A DNA stretch of 64,000 bases from Gyrodactylus bullatarudis. Taxonomy: Eukaryota; Platyhelminthes; Monogenea; Gyrodactylidea; Gyrodactylidae. Position numbers and translations under genes: made by a program. The stretch spans positions 489,097 to 553,096 of the forward strand of contig SSNU01000062.1 in assembly GCA_012064415.1 (NCBI GenBank), read 5' to 3'. Shown one piece after another: positions 13,571-23,907 of the stretch (the first letter of the stretch is position 1; each line of letters begins with the position of its first letter). Under the pieces are notes generated by a model. The model was given only the letters and a program-made list of their open reading frames with translations. It searched no databases and was not told the origin of the DNA.

Positions 13571-15669
13571 GTTTGAAAAAATATTATTAGCTTTTATACC
13601 AAACAAACCTATAAAATCCAAATCCGTTTGACATTGTTAAACAGCTATTTTCTCTTGTCTAATTATATGAAAATCTAACATAAAGTCACTTTTTTTTCTA
13701 TGGTGTCTAGTTTCCAAATAAGCCCATGCTAATATTCCGAGTTGTTAATTAGTTTAATGCAAAAAAATCATTCAAGCTTATCTCAGATTGGTTTAGCATG
13801 GATCTGACTATTTTCAAGTCAAGATAAAGAGAAACTGTATCATTTATTATTTTTTCTCGTTCAATTCCGATGCCAAAATGTTGGGAATTAAGTAAGAAAG
13901 AAAATAAACTTCAACTAAGGATTTGAAAATTGACGATTCAAATTCATGTTCAAATAGGACACTATTAAAATATTTTTTTGCTTATTTCATCTGGAGTTAA
14001 AAGTTAACAAGTCAATAATAATAAGACGTTATAAAATTCTGCTAGAATATTATTTTCTAACAGTTAGCTAGTCAGCTTTCACGACGATGCCGATTGAACA
14101 TCATTTTATAATTGAAAATAAAAATAATGAATACATATTTTTTCTCGTCATTTGGATTCGGCAATCAAGTGAAAGGTGAATACTATTCATTTTAGTCAAA
14201 GTATCTTTTTTAATCCTTTTTTATTCTGATAAAGTTCTATTAATCGATTATGCTAGGGGGAAAATGCTTTCAGAATTGTACCACTTTTTAATTTTGGTCT
14301 AACAAATCTCATAAAATATTGTTCAAAATATTTTGAATTTTAGTTAAACTTGAACCATTTACTTGTTAGATCTATTCTGATTGACCTAGATAATACATTT
14401 ATTAATTATATATTTCATTCTTAATCAATATTAATTATAAATGATGCTTTGTTTTTCTTAAATAATATAACTCTGAAAAGACGTATATATATTGGAGAAA
14501 TATGAAAATATCTTTCCTCAAACCATTGTAAATCTATTGTCAGAGTTTGACCCGAAATTTAGGTAGCAAGCTACAAACGATGCTTGGTTATGCTACAATT
14601 GGGGAAAATTCTGATCAGTTAAATTGGCTTGGTTGGCTGTGAACAAGTAGAATTTTAGAATACCCTTACAAACCCTTATATAAATGTTGAATAGCTTTGA
14701 GTTATATCATATTAATCCTTGGTTGAATTACTTTCTATTTTTGTGTTCAGCTATTTCAAAATTTATTATAACAAACCAGGGTGCAATGTATATTTCTGTT
14801 AGATAATTTTAAGGGATGAAAATCATCTGATAAATGCGTTACTAACAAAAACAATCAAGTTATCGATTTAAAATCTCTACTGATGATTCTTGAGAATAAT
14901 CGAAAACATTTATTTCCCGGTGGAAATATGTATAGTTCTACTGTGTTAGATTATAATTATTTTCCAAGTGAATGGTTTTTGTTTGAATTTTTCGACGCAG
15001 AGGTAAGAAATTTCCAAATTCATTCAGAGAACAAATAAAGTTTGTTATTATTAATCTAGCTTAAATATATTGTATTATCATGACAATTGCGCATCTCATT
15101 TAAAATTATAATTCGTACCATTTTTAATAAAGCGGCATAAAGAATGCATAATAAATTACAAAGGATTGTTGCATCCAAACTTTTTAAAGGCATTAGACCC
15201 AACATTGTTTTAGCTAGTTGGTTATGGATTTCCCCATGCCACAGAATATCCCAGTTAGATTTTTCTTCATTATAGAGGAGTTTATGATGTATTAAATGGA
15301 TCATCACAAAAATATTTATTTTTTTCTATAAATAGATGAAAAGAATCCAGTCTAATAGGTTATCGATTTCCCTCGTCCAATAGGAGAGAATATACCTCAC
15401 GCTAATTAGGATTTTCAGTACGCTAGTAATTTTCATTCATATGATTATTTTCAAAAAGTAGTATATGATTTGTGTCTAATGTGTTTCTGCACTACTCTTT
15501 TCACAATAAATGGAGTTGTCAACAAAACCAATTAAGAGAACAGTAGATTTTAGGCTCAAAATAGCTGACAAGTAAAAATTTTGAATTAAATTTGTACCAA
15601 TTATATATTCGCTTGTCATGAGCAAGTTTATCTGTTTTGGGAAAACTAAAAATAATTTATTTACCCCTT

Positions 15670-15780
15670 TTCTGAAAGAGGAACTAGTATTCTTTCGAAT
15701 GACCTATGCGTTATTGAGCTACAATAATCTATTGAGGAGTAATGACAATATAAAGATGACTCGTATTCTCTGAGTTTTTT
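15670..15780 (+). repeat. Dispersed repeat, partner of 4529-4628
   Basis: Matches the reverse complement of 4529-4628 over about 100 nt, including the TTCTTTCGAATGA box. No protein is evident. It is probably an old interspersed element. Confidence 0.6.
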
Positions 15781-16492
15781 AGGGTTCGATTCCTTTTTCA
15801 ATAGTATGGGGGGAAGAGATAATTTTTCCACTCTCTTTCTCCCCTACATAGGAAATGAAGAAAAAGTGAAATTTCTTTAATCTTTTAATCCTATGTCGTA
15901 GTAGCACATCAATTTATAAGGAGGGAAAATTAAATTTTGTAGAACGATCATAAATGCCATTCAACATTGAAGTGGCAATATCACTGTATTCCTATGGCCA
16001 ATATACGTACGCTCTAAATATATTGAACAATAGATTACATACTATGCGTAGTACATAATGTGATATTATTAATATTATGTACTATATGTTCCTCATACAA
16101 GAATTGCCAACATAAAAAAATTATTCTCCCTTGTCTTTTCACTTGTCCCTACAGACATATAGGATCTCTATTCTTATCTCTTGATGTTGTTGTTGTTGTT
16201 AAAGAGACTTGGTGATTTGAAATTATTATTATTATTTTGGGAGAGGGAACATAATTTTAGAAAATTCCTTTCTCCTTTCGTCAATCAGGGAGAGAAAAAT
16301 GGATTGGCTTATGAAATTCAAGTGTTTAATTGGCACTCTGTAGAGTCAATCATTCTGATTAAATAATTTTCTTACTTTCCATTGTTTCCATCTCACCTGT
16401 AACGATTGGATAATATAAATTGAATCATGCAAAAATAAGACAAAAGAATTCAGATTTCAACCTCTTAAAAAGTGAATTGTTACGAACCCATT

Positions 16493-16615
16493 TTTTTGAA
16501 CTTTGAGTTGAAATTTTTTATTGATTTGAAAGTAGGACTGTGGTCGAAAGAATTAAACAAGAAAGCCGAATATCGATACGGCTTCAATTTCAAAATTTAT
16601 TCATTGGGCAGTTTC
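16493..16615 (+). repeat. Half copy of palindromic repeat family A
   Basis: Starts with GAACTTTGAGTTGAAATTTTTTATTGATTTGAAAG-like sequence (position 16498 on) and continues to the GAAAGCCGAATATCGATAC core seen in other copies, then degenerates. The right-hand inverted end is missing. Confidence 0.55.
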
Positions 16616-16722
16616 GTTTTATTCTCAATATTTCCTTTGGACCAATTGGAAATTATTATTTTCTTTCATTTCTCACGACTGATTCTTCAAGAAATTCTTT
16701 TTGAAATTTAAATTAAGAATTA

Positions 16723-16885
16723 CAGTAAAAATATTTCTATTGAAACATCTTATTTTTATTGACGACCTATCTAAATGTATAGAAATCACTTGCTGCATTC
16801 TGATTGGTCGAGATAATACTTAATTAGGGGGTGAATATTCGTGTTTCAATAAAAATAAGATGTTTCAATAGAAATATTTTTACCG
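16723..16885. mobile_element. 163-bp MITE with ~40-bp terminal inverted repeats
   Basis: Positions 16723-16763 and 16846-16885 are nearly perfect inverted copies (GTAAAAATATTTCTATTGAA... and its complement). I see one mismatch, near the outer end. The ~80-bp interior has no coding potential. I did not find another copy in the window. The high identity between ends suggests a fairly recent insertion. Confidence 0.75.
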
Positions 16886-18207
16886 TAAGTTGAAGTTGAC
16901 AAATTTAATTAGTGAACTGACGACAATTCATAAAAGCTATCATTTTAAAGGAGTCTTGAAATCAGTGTTGCATTCAAAAATTATCCACTTGAGTCAACGC
17001 CCAATTAGTCAATCAAACGAACCAAGATTTTTCTTGAGTGGGCGATGCAAAGATTTATCGATTTTTTCCCTACAAAATTATGATTGCATTTTTTTCAAGC
17101 ACTAAGTGTATCAAAGATGGGAAATTACCACCCACTAAACGTTATCTAATTTTCAGTTTAATTTGATTATCATAATTTTGTTATGATCCATTCCCTTCTA
17201 GGAGTATTGGAAACTTGTTAATAGTTGAGAGAATTAGAAAGAATCTATACAGTTACTAGTTTTTGTTTTCTTGACTCCACCCTTGAGAATAGTGGACTTT
17301 TTCCTTTTGATAGGACTTCTTTTGGACACATAGATTTGGTTTGTACAAGTTGATAGGGAATATCTCTTTCATCCATACACTTGCCTGTGCTAACCTGGAA
17401 CAGTTGAAGCAACAGTAGGTTAATTGAGTCAAGATGTTCCTCTCTTATTGATTTAGTGAACCTTTTATATTTTCTTACTGTTTTTATTTGAAATCTTAAT
17501 CATATCAGATTCAAATAGAGTATCACTTATAATCTTTTCATCGAGATTTTATAGGATTCAAATACAGATATTGTGACATATCAAATGCCTAAATGCTTCC
17601 AACTCTTATGATAGAGTAATTTCTAGCAAAATGTCCAAATCAACCCTTAGACTAAGGGCCTTAGTACCTTGTCAAGTATTCTTAAATCCTATTCAATGTA
17701 ATCGATATTTTTTAGGCATTGGCTGGAACTTTTAATATTGATAGACAATTCATCAAAAATAGGGAAATTTACTCATTACCACAGTTCTGATGAATTTACT
17801 GAGTTAGATACTCGAATTTTGATAAATTGATTTCTCTTCTTGAATAATGATAATAATTCATCTTCATTTATGACCGTTCAGTTTGTTTGAAGAAGAAATT
17901 TTGTTCTTTTATTTCGTTCAAGATAAGAAATAAAAGAAATTATTTTTCAGAATTATAATTCCAATTTTTTTTCTTTGATTATTCTTCTGACTATGGTTAA
18001 GAAATGATTAGTTATTCTCTTCTAAAGTTTTTCCGCCCTCTCTGTGTGTATGTGTTTTTGCTCTTTCAGTGAAAAATTTTAATTTGAATTAATAGATGTT
18101 TAACCCGCATTTGAGAATGTATTTTTAGATTTATAGAATACGATATCTCTTAGACAAAACTTTAACATTCAGACTCATATGTAATTTCCTTCTCTAAATT
18201 CTCAAAT

Positions 18208-18544
18208 ATGGCCGAGGTAAATTAATAATTTGCAACATGAAAAATTTTTCGTATATTTTTAAGAAACCAAAACTGAACCTGGTTTCCGACATTATTCCAA
18301 TTTCAATCGAAGATGCAGAAAAAAATTTCACAAAAATAAATAAAAAGATTTTTTCATTGAATCGAAATTATAAAACAATAAATTTTTTCGTTACTTTGAA
18401 ATTGCTAGTAAAGTTTTTGTAAGACTATTTTATTGTTTATGTTCATATTCTAGGAAAATATACTATTGTACAACATTCCTATTGTGTGAGAATAGTATGA
18501 TCTTAAATGTGTTGAATTGGCTCGTTTTGGAAAGAGTTAAATGA
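18208..18544 (+). CDS. Weak candidate spliced small gene (84 aa)
   Basis: A frame can be built from 18208-18216, 18264-18418 and 18454-18544 using GT-AG introns of 47 and 35 nt with good acceptors (TTTTTAAG and TATTCTAG). It begins Met-Ala-Glu, continues into a Lys/Asn/Ile-rich stretch and ends at TGA. Phases match, but composition is close to that of random AT-rich DNA and I recognise no family. An alternative start is the ATG at 18237. Low confidence. Confidence 0.2.
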
Positions 18545-20346
18545 GCCATTGGAATATTCGAGATGAATTAGAATACTTTTCCCATTGAAAAATTAACAAG
18601 AGAAAAATAGTAACATTGACGAATGTTAGAAAACTGGGATATACGCCGGCATTAAATTGGGTAGCGTCTCAACAGTTACACAATCATTCACTATTTCATT
18701 TTGTAATTGTTTTCTATTTGAATTTTTTTGATGAGAGTTTATATTGTTTCATACATAAAGTATGTGTGTTTGTGTGTCTACAATGCATTCTGATCCTCTG
18801 TATTCTCAGATCCTTCATACATATGTACATTGTATATATTTTGAGTAGAATAACTACAAGTTTTATAGGAAAATTAGATGTATGAAAATCTATACATTGA
18901 TATGATATGTTAAAAATGTATACAGAGACTGACTGAAAAAGAGACCAAAAAAATAAAGAGAGAAAAACAGTTTTTACGATCACTATAAAAGACAACTGTT
19001 TGATCAAAGTTAAGACGAGAATAAATGGGAAAATATGAGAGAGTAGAGGCATACATATATATAGGAGTACATACATGGTAGATTGAGAATAGATAGTGTT
19101 CTCTCCAAACTTACAGTTTGTACTAAAGTCTCTACTAGCGATGCTTCTATTCTTTGTATACAGAGAATATTTTTGTATTTAAATATTTCCTTGCATCAAT
19201 GTAATGTATTTGGTTAGGAAATCAATTTATTATTCTTTCCAGTCAAAAAAGTATATATAAATACAGAAGATGTATTATCTTATTCCAACTGGTAGAGTCC
19301 GATAAAGAAATCTACCACCCTCATCATTTCAATTCAGCCTCGCACATTCACCTTGATTTCAAGACAATTCATCTATTGTGTTCCATCCATCTACAGTATT
19401 TTTCAATTTTTTAGTTTAAAACTCTCTTTCTCTGCTCAAATTTAGGAGAGAAAGAACTTTGAGTAATCTTCCCACTTGAGTTCTCTTCGTGTTCTTTGCT
19501 AATTTGAAAGCGGTTAAGGAGGTACTTTCAATTGATTTCTAACATGAGATTTCTTTAACCCAATAAAGGAAAGGCGGTTTTTTCATTTTTTCTATCAACG
19601 ATAATTGAACTACATTTTTTTTCTTAGCTGGAGAAAGGTTTTCTGAAGGAAAACTATCGTAAAAATTAGGAAGAAAGCCTTGACATTTCGCCATATTTTC
19701 CTCCAAACTTTATTTTGTGTATACTTTTTTGGATATAAATTTTTTTTCAATTTTACGTTTCCTGTCATCGTAGATCATCGCCAGAACAAAGTCTCTTTTC
19801 ATGCGTTTTTTCACTTTTTATACATTAGCATCATTGATTTTTATACTAAACTTTTTTCTTTTACATAATGTGATAATAATTATTACATTATAAATTTGAA
19901 ATTCTCCTTATAAAGAGTGGTCTATTTAACTGAGAAATTCTAAATTATGTCATTCATTCAAAGTCAAGATGGAATTGATGTTTTGTTCAATTTTTTTCTG
20001 CCGGTTAATCCTGTGTAGTGTAACCTGTTTATCACGAATTTCGAATGAACGACTATAGAATATCCAAATTTTTCACCATAAAATATGTATAATATTCCAT
20101 AAAAAATACATCAAGATATGAATATTTTTAATGAAATATTATCCTGGTGTCTACTTTTAAGTAGTTCCGATAAAAACATTTATTTATCTTACAAATATTA
20201 AAGTTTTGTCATCTATTAATAATATTAATAATCAAGCCATTTGGACAGTGAAGAAAAGATTCTATTAGAATGATTGATAGTATAAGGAATATTTAGAAAA
20301 TTTTGTCTCTAAACAAGTATTTGATATACTTTCTTCCTTCTTGTAC
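18545..20346. other. Intergenic DNA, no gene seen
   Basis: Two overlapping frames on opposite strands around 18616-19076 are low-complexity (TG/CA-rich, TATATA-rich) and look like chance. No splice-consistent exon set, RNA gene or transposon end was found. The right edge would hold the 3' UTR of EIF3D. Confidence 0.5.
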
Positions 20347-22841
20347 TTAAAAAGGTGTTGTAAATGTAGTCCATTTATGATCACCAAGACTTTCATTGAT
20401 TTTAGCTAGTCTACTTTCTGCTTTCATCTTCAGATTCATTTTCCTTGCAGTAGCTTCATCGACCAAAAGATCATCTTCATTTGGCTTCTCATCGGAAGAT
20501 TCTTCTTGAGATGAATTGACTCTTGAAGATGTCGTTAGGATACGAATAATTGACTGTAATAAAAAATTGAATTATTAGTTTTACTTATATTCGTGCATAA
20601 GGTATTTTAGTAGCAGTAGAAAGTTCAATGCTTATTCTAGAGCCTCTGTTTAGTGGTGATTTTAATAATCATAAAGTTAATAATGTAGGTGAGCTTTTGA
20701 GCAATATGATTCAGAAGATTTTCTTAGCTTGTTGTCCTATTCGAGATTCAGTTTGAAGAATTTTTTGCTTGTTGTAGCATGTAAAAACATGATCGAATAA
20801 ACAAAAAATTAATCTCGATATTCCATCTGTTGACTGCTGGTCAAGGATAAAATGTGTTCAATTATTTTGATAGAATTCGCTACTTACTTTGTTTGGATCT
20901 TTCATGAGGATATACCTACCAACAGGAAGACGAAGTAAATGTTCGAGAATACATTTAAGAATACCGAATCCATTGTCCATTTTGAAGTTGATTTGTTGGG
21001 CAAAGTCATTTGGTTTGAATTGTTGGACACCGAGAATAACGTGCCTTTTATTCTCTTTGGGTGTCATACGGGAAACGAATCTAGAATAAAATAGAGATGA
21101 TTAAACGAAGAAGTCAAGTGTTACTACTGGAATATGGTACCAGTAGCCTATAACATATTTTTAAAATGATTATTTATTTTCATCGTCAAGTTATTCATTT
21201 TCTTGAACCAATTAAGCCCAATGATACAATCAAGATGCCAAGTAGTAACCAACCCAAATTTAATTTGGTCAACGCCAGAGAGGATGGCTCCACATGTCCA
21301 TCGAGTAAGCTTGAATGCATTATTCTTCAATTCGTTTGCAACAATTGCACCTTTTTGTGCATCAAGCTTGGATCGCCATTCACCAAAGTTTGGACCTTTC
21401 ATGATAAAATTTTCATTTAGAGCATGAATATTGAGGAATTTTGCTTGTTTCTTAGAACCTGGGAGTACTCCATCAACTTGACAACGAATCATGACATTGA
21501 TTCCACTCAAATCAAAAAGCCTATACCGAAAACCGATTGCAGGATCACTCTTTGGCTCGTCAGATTCGTCATCAGAATAATTTCCAAGAGGAGAAGGATG
21601 CTTGTGTGGAAGGGGAAACTTTTTACCAGCCTAGCAGAATAAGAAATACAAGTATTTATTTGCTCTATCAAGTCATTACCAAGGATCAGTGATCGCAAAT
21701 TGTTTTTGTATGAATCACAAGTTAGTAGCTTACTTTCAAGAAATGACGTTTAAGTCTGAGATTGATTAAAGTAGCTTCGACGTTCAGCTGTTTCGATCCA
21801 TTGATTCCAGCATCTTCTGGGGGAGGATCTGGTGCAGTTTCTCCAATGGTAACATAAGCCAAGTTTGAATCTTCTCTGATATCAATTAATACAGAGTCTT
21901 CTGCACGAAATACTGTCAGGTCCCAAGGATAAACAGACTTGGGGGAACACATTAGGACTTCAGCTACAGTCGATGTCATATAGACTTTAGCTAGTTTGCA
22001 CTTGACCATTTTGTGAAGAACCTCGTCGCTTATTAAATCACAGCTTTGAGTATCACACTGTTGATCACATAGTCGTTGTTCATTTCTGACGGAAATAGAA
22101 TCACAAATAGGATCGTAAAATTCAAGAAATCCAAAGTCTCCAGCATCACAAGGAGGTTTTACATTGGGCAAAATTAGTTTAGTTAATCGACTTAGTTCTA
22201 TTTCATCAACCTGTAACCAATGGTCTTTGATATTGATAGAAGGAGCTCGATTAACACGACTCTTCTGTGAGCGTGGATCTTGACGATTGTATGCCATTTT
22301 AGATTTTTGGTTGTTGAAATGAGGTTGAACTTTGCGATTGTTTTGTACCATTCTAGGATCTATTTTTTTCTTATTTTGAAACTGAGGTGCATTTGAGTTG
22401 GACATTTTCCTATTTTTAATCTAAAAAGTAAAATAAAAAAAAAATAATAAATATAATTCTATTAGAGTCATTAGACTTACATTGAGAAACCTTTGGCGAT
22501 TTCTATTAAAGTTATTCTTGATGAGTTTCGCTGAGCTAACCGTTTGGAAATTGACATCATCCTCATCATGATAATAAGAATATTGTCCTCCACCACCAAA
22601 TTGGGATGTGTAACGATCTAAAATAGAATGATTAACGTCAAATATCGAGCATACTTTTGGATTTATTATCTTGATAAACACATCCATTCCAATCAGCTAT
22701 TTTACCAAGACGAGTTTCTTTGGAAAAGGGTTGAAATGGCATGTTTTTAAATTCCTCTGGAATACCAGTCGGACCCCAAGCATTTGTGCGAGGATTAATT
22801 TTTAAATCAGCGAATAAAGGTAGTACTGAGAGCTCAGACAT
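20347..22841 (-). CDS. EIF3D: Eukaryotic translation initiation factor 3 subunit D (595 aa)
   Basis: The eIF3d subunit of the 40S-binding eIF3 complex, which in animals also contacts the mRNA cap. Six exons join in frame to 596 codons including stop: 22841-22655, 22617-22481, 22420-21734, 21630-21254, 21080-20888 and 20553-20347. Introns are 37, 60, 103, 173 and 334 nt. Family landmarks read through the splices: a WGPTGIPEEFKNMPFQPFSK block at the N-terminus, a TSQFGGGGQYSYYHDEDD block, then RWTCGAIL, then RHVILGVQQFKPNDF and the RYILMKDPNK motif near the C-terminus. Human eIF3d has about 548 residues, so this one is slightly long, with an Asn/Gln/Lys-rich linker after exon 2. The C-terminal tail is acidic, as in the family. 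It diverges from ATP5PB across 103 bp. Confidence 0.95.
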
Positions 22842-22944
22842 TTGACTACTATGATAATTTTAAAAACAAATAATTTTTAAACAAAAATATCTCTACTATC
22901 ACCCATACACTTTAAAGTTAATTGGGCCTTTTGAATTTTCTGCT
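22842..22944. promoter_or_regulatory. Shared divergent promoter region of EIF3D and ATP5PB
   Basis: Only 103 bp separate the two opposed start codons, so both 5' UTRs and core promoters must lie here or overlap the genes. The stretch is very AT-rich. I cannot place a TATA box or initiator with confidence. Both genes are housekeeping, which suits a bidirectional promoter (inference). Confidence 0.55.
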
Positions 22945-23842
22945 ATGAAGTTTTCTACCCATCTCATTCTAAGGAACCTCTCTGCTCTACCGAATGTTGG
23001 CAAAAGAGGTTTACACCTTTCTGGTGCAACCAATGCTTTGTCGACTAGTTCAACTGAATGGTCAAAGAATAATCAAGCTATGGCCGATAAGTACTGCAAG
23101 GTAAATTTTTATTTTCTAAATTTTAAAGCACGTCGATGATTCTGTTGCTGCTTGGCAAAACTGTAACGACATTTACTATGGTCCTAAAAGAGACATGGTC
23201 AATTATCCTACCGTCAGAATTGAGAAGCAACATCCCCCTGTGAGATTTGGAGTCATACCAGATGCTTGGTTCCAAGCTCTATATGATAAAACAGGCGTGT
23301 CTGGGCCTTACATGTTTGGCATAGGCTCACTTACTTTCCTTATGAGCAAAGAATGGATTGTTTATGATGGTCATTTCACTGAATGGTTTCCTTTTATCTT
23401 GGGCACAACTTATCTGGTCAAGAAATTTGGACCTGGAATTGCCAAGTCAACAGATGAGTATATAGAATCAATGAACAAAAAGGTGTATTATGACCCAATA
23501 AATGAAACAAAACAATGTCTCCAGCATACCATTGAATCTTGTGATGAAGAAATTCAAAGATCTGACGCATCCAAACAGATTGTGCTTGCTAAAATGGAAA
23601 GCATTGACCTTCAACTTGAAGCAGATTATCGTAATAGGATAGCAGAAATTCATAAGGCTGTTACAAGGAGATTGGATTACCATTCTAATGTCGAAACTAC
23701 TAAAAAACGTTTTCAACAACTTAATTTGGCTAAATGGGTTACCGATGGTGTCATGAAGAGTATCACACCTGAACAGGAAAAAATGACGCTATTAAAGTGC
23801 ATTGATGACCTTACAAAAATGGCCAAAAGTCAAACCGCTTAG
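22945..23842 (+). CDS. ATP5PB: Mitochondrial ATP synthase subunit b (289 aa)
   Basis: Subunit b of the Fo peripheral stalk of mitochondrial ATP synthase, in the inner membrane. Exons 22945-23100 and 23129-23842 flank a 28-nt intron (GTAAATTT...TTTTAAAG). Removing it keeps frame and joins DKYCK to HVDDSVAAW. The first ~35 residues are basic and hydroxylated with few acids, fitting a mitochondrial presequence. The region GPYMFGIGSLTFLMSKEWIV and following residues (about 100-140) forms the membrane hairpin typical of the family, followed by a long charged helix that builds the stator. Human subunit b is about 256 residues including presequence, so the length fits. AATAAA at 23888 is a likely poly(A) signal. 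Confidence 0.93.
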
Positions 23843-23880
23843 CGAAATTAAAAGCATAGATAAAATTGATATAGAATAAT

Positions 23881-23893
23881 TTTATTCAATAAA
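23881..23893. terminator. Back-to-back poly(A) signals for convergent genes
   Basis: The 13-base string TTTATTCAATAAA carries AATAAA on the plus strand (23888-23893, for ATP5PB) and AATAAA on the minus strand (complement of 23881-23886, for the anillin-like gene). The stop codons of the two genes lie only 65 bp apart around it, so 3' UTRs must be very short or overlap. Confidence 0.55.
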
Positions 23894-23907
23894 TTGTTGC
23901 GACAATT

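Larger units (their letters stand above)
10357..18207. other. Intergenic desert with several small inverted-repeat elements
   Basis: Nearly 8 kb without a supportable gene. It holds family A palindromic repeats at 12101-12378, 13455-13570 and 16493-16615, the partner repeat at 15670-15780, and a compact 163-bp MITE at 16723-16885. Short GTT and TTA runs occur near 16184-16235. Small open frames here (for example 15307-15056 on the minus strand) lack recognisable features. Confidence 0.55.

Noticed and set aside
18616..19076. Overlapping open frames on both strands (89 and 120 codons)
   Set aside because: Sequence is TG/CA- and TATATA-rich low complexity. Neither frame shows domain features or splice partners.
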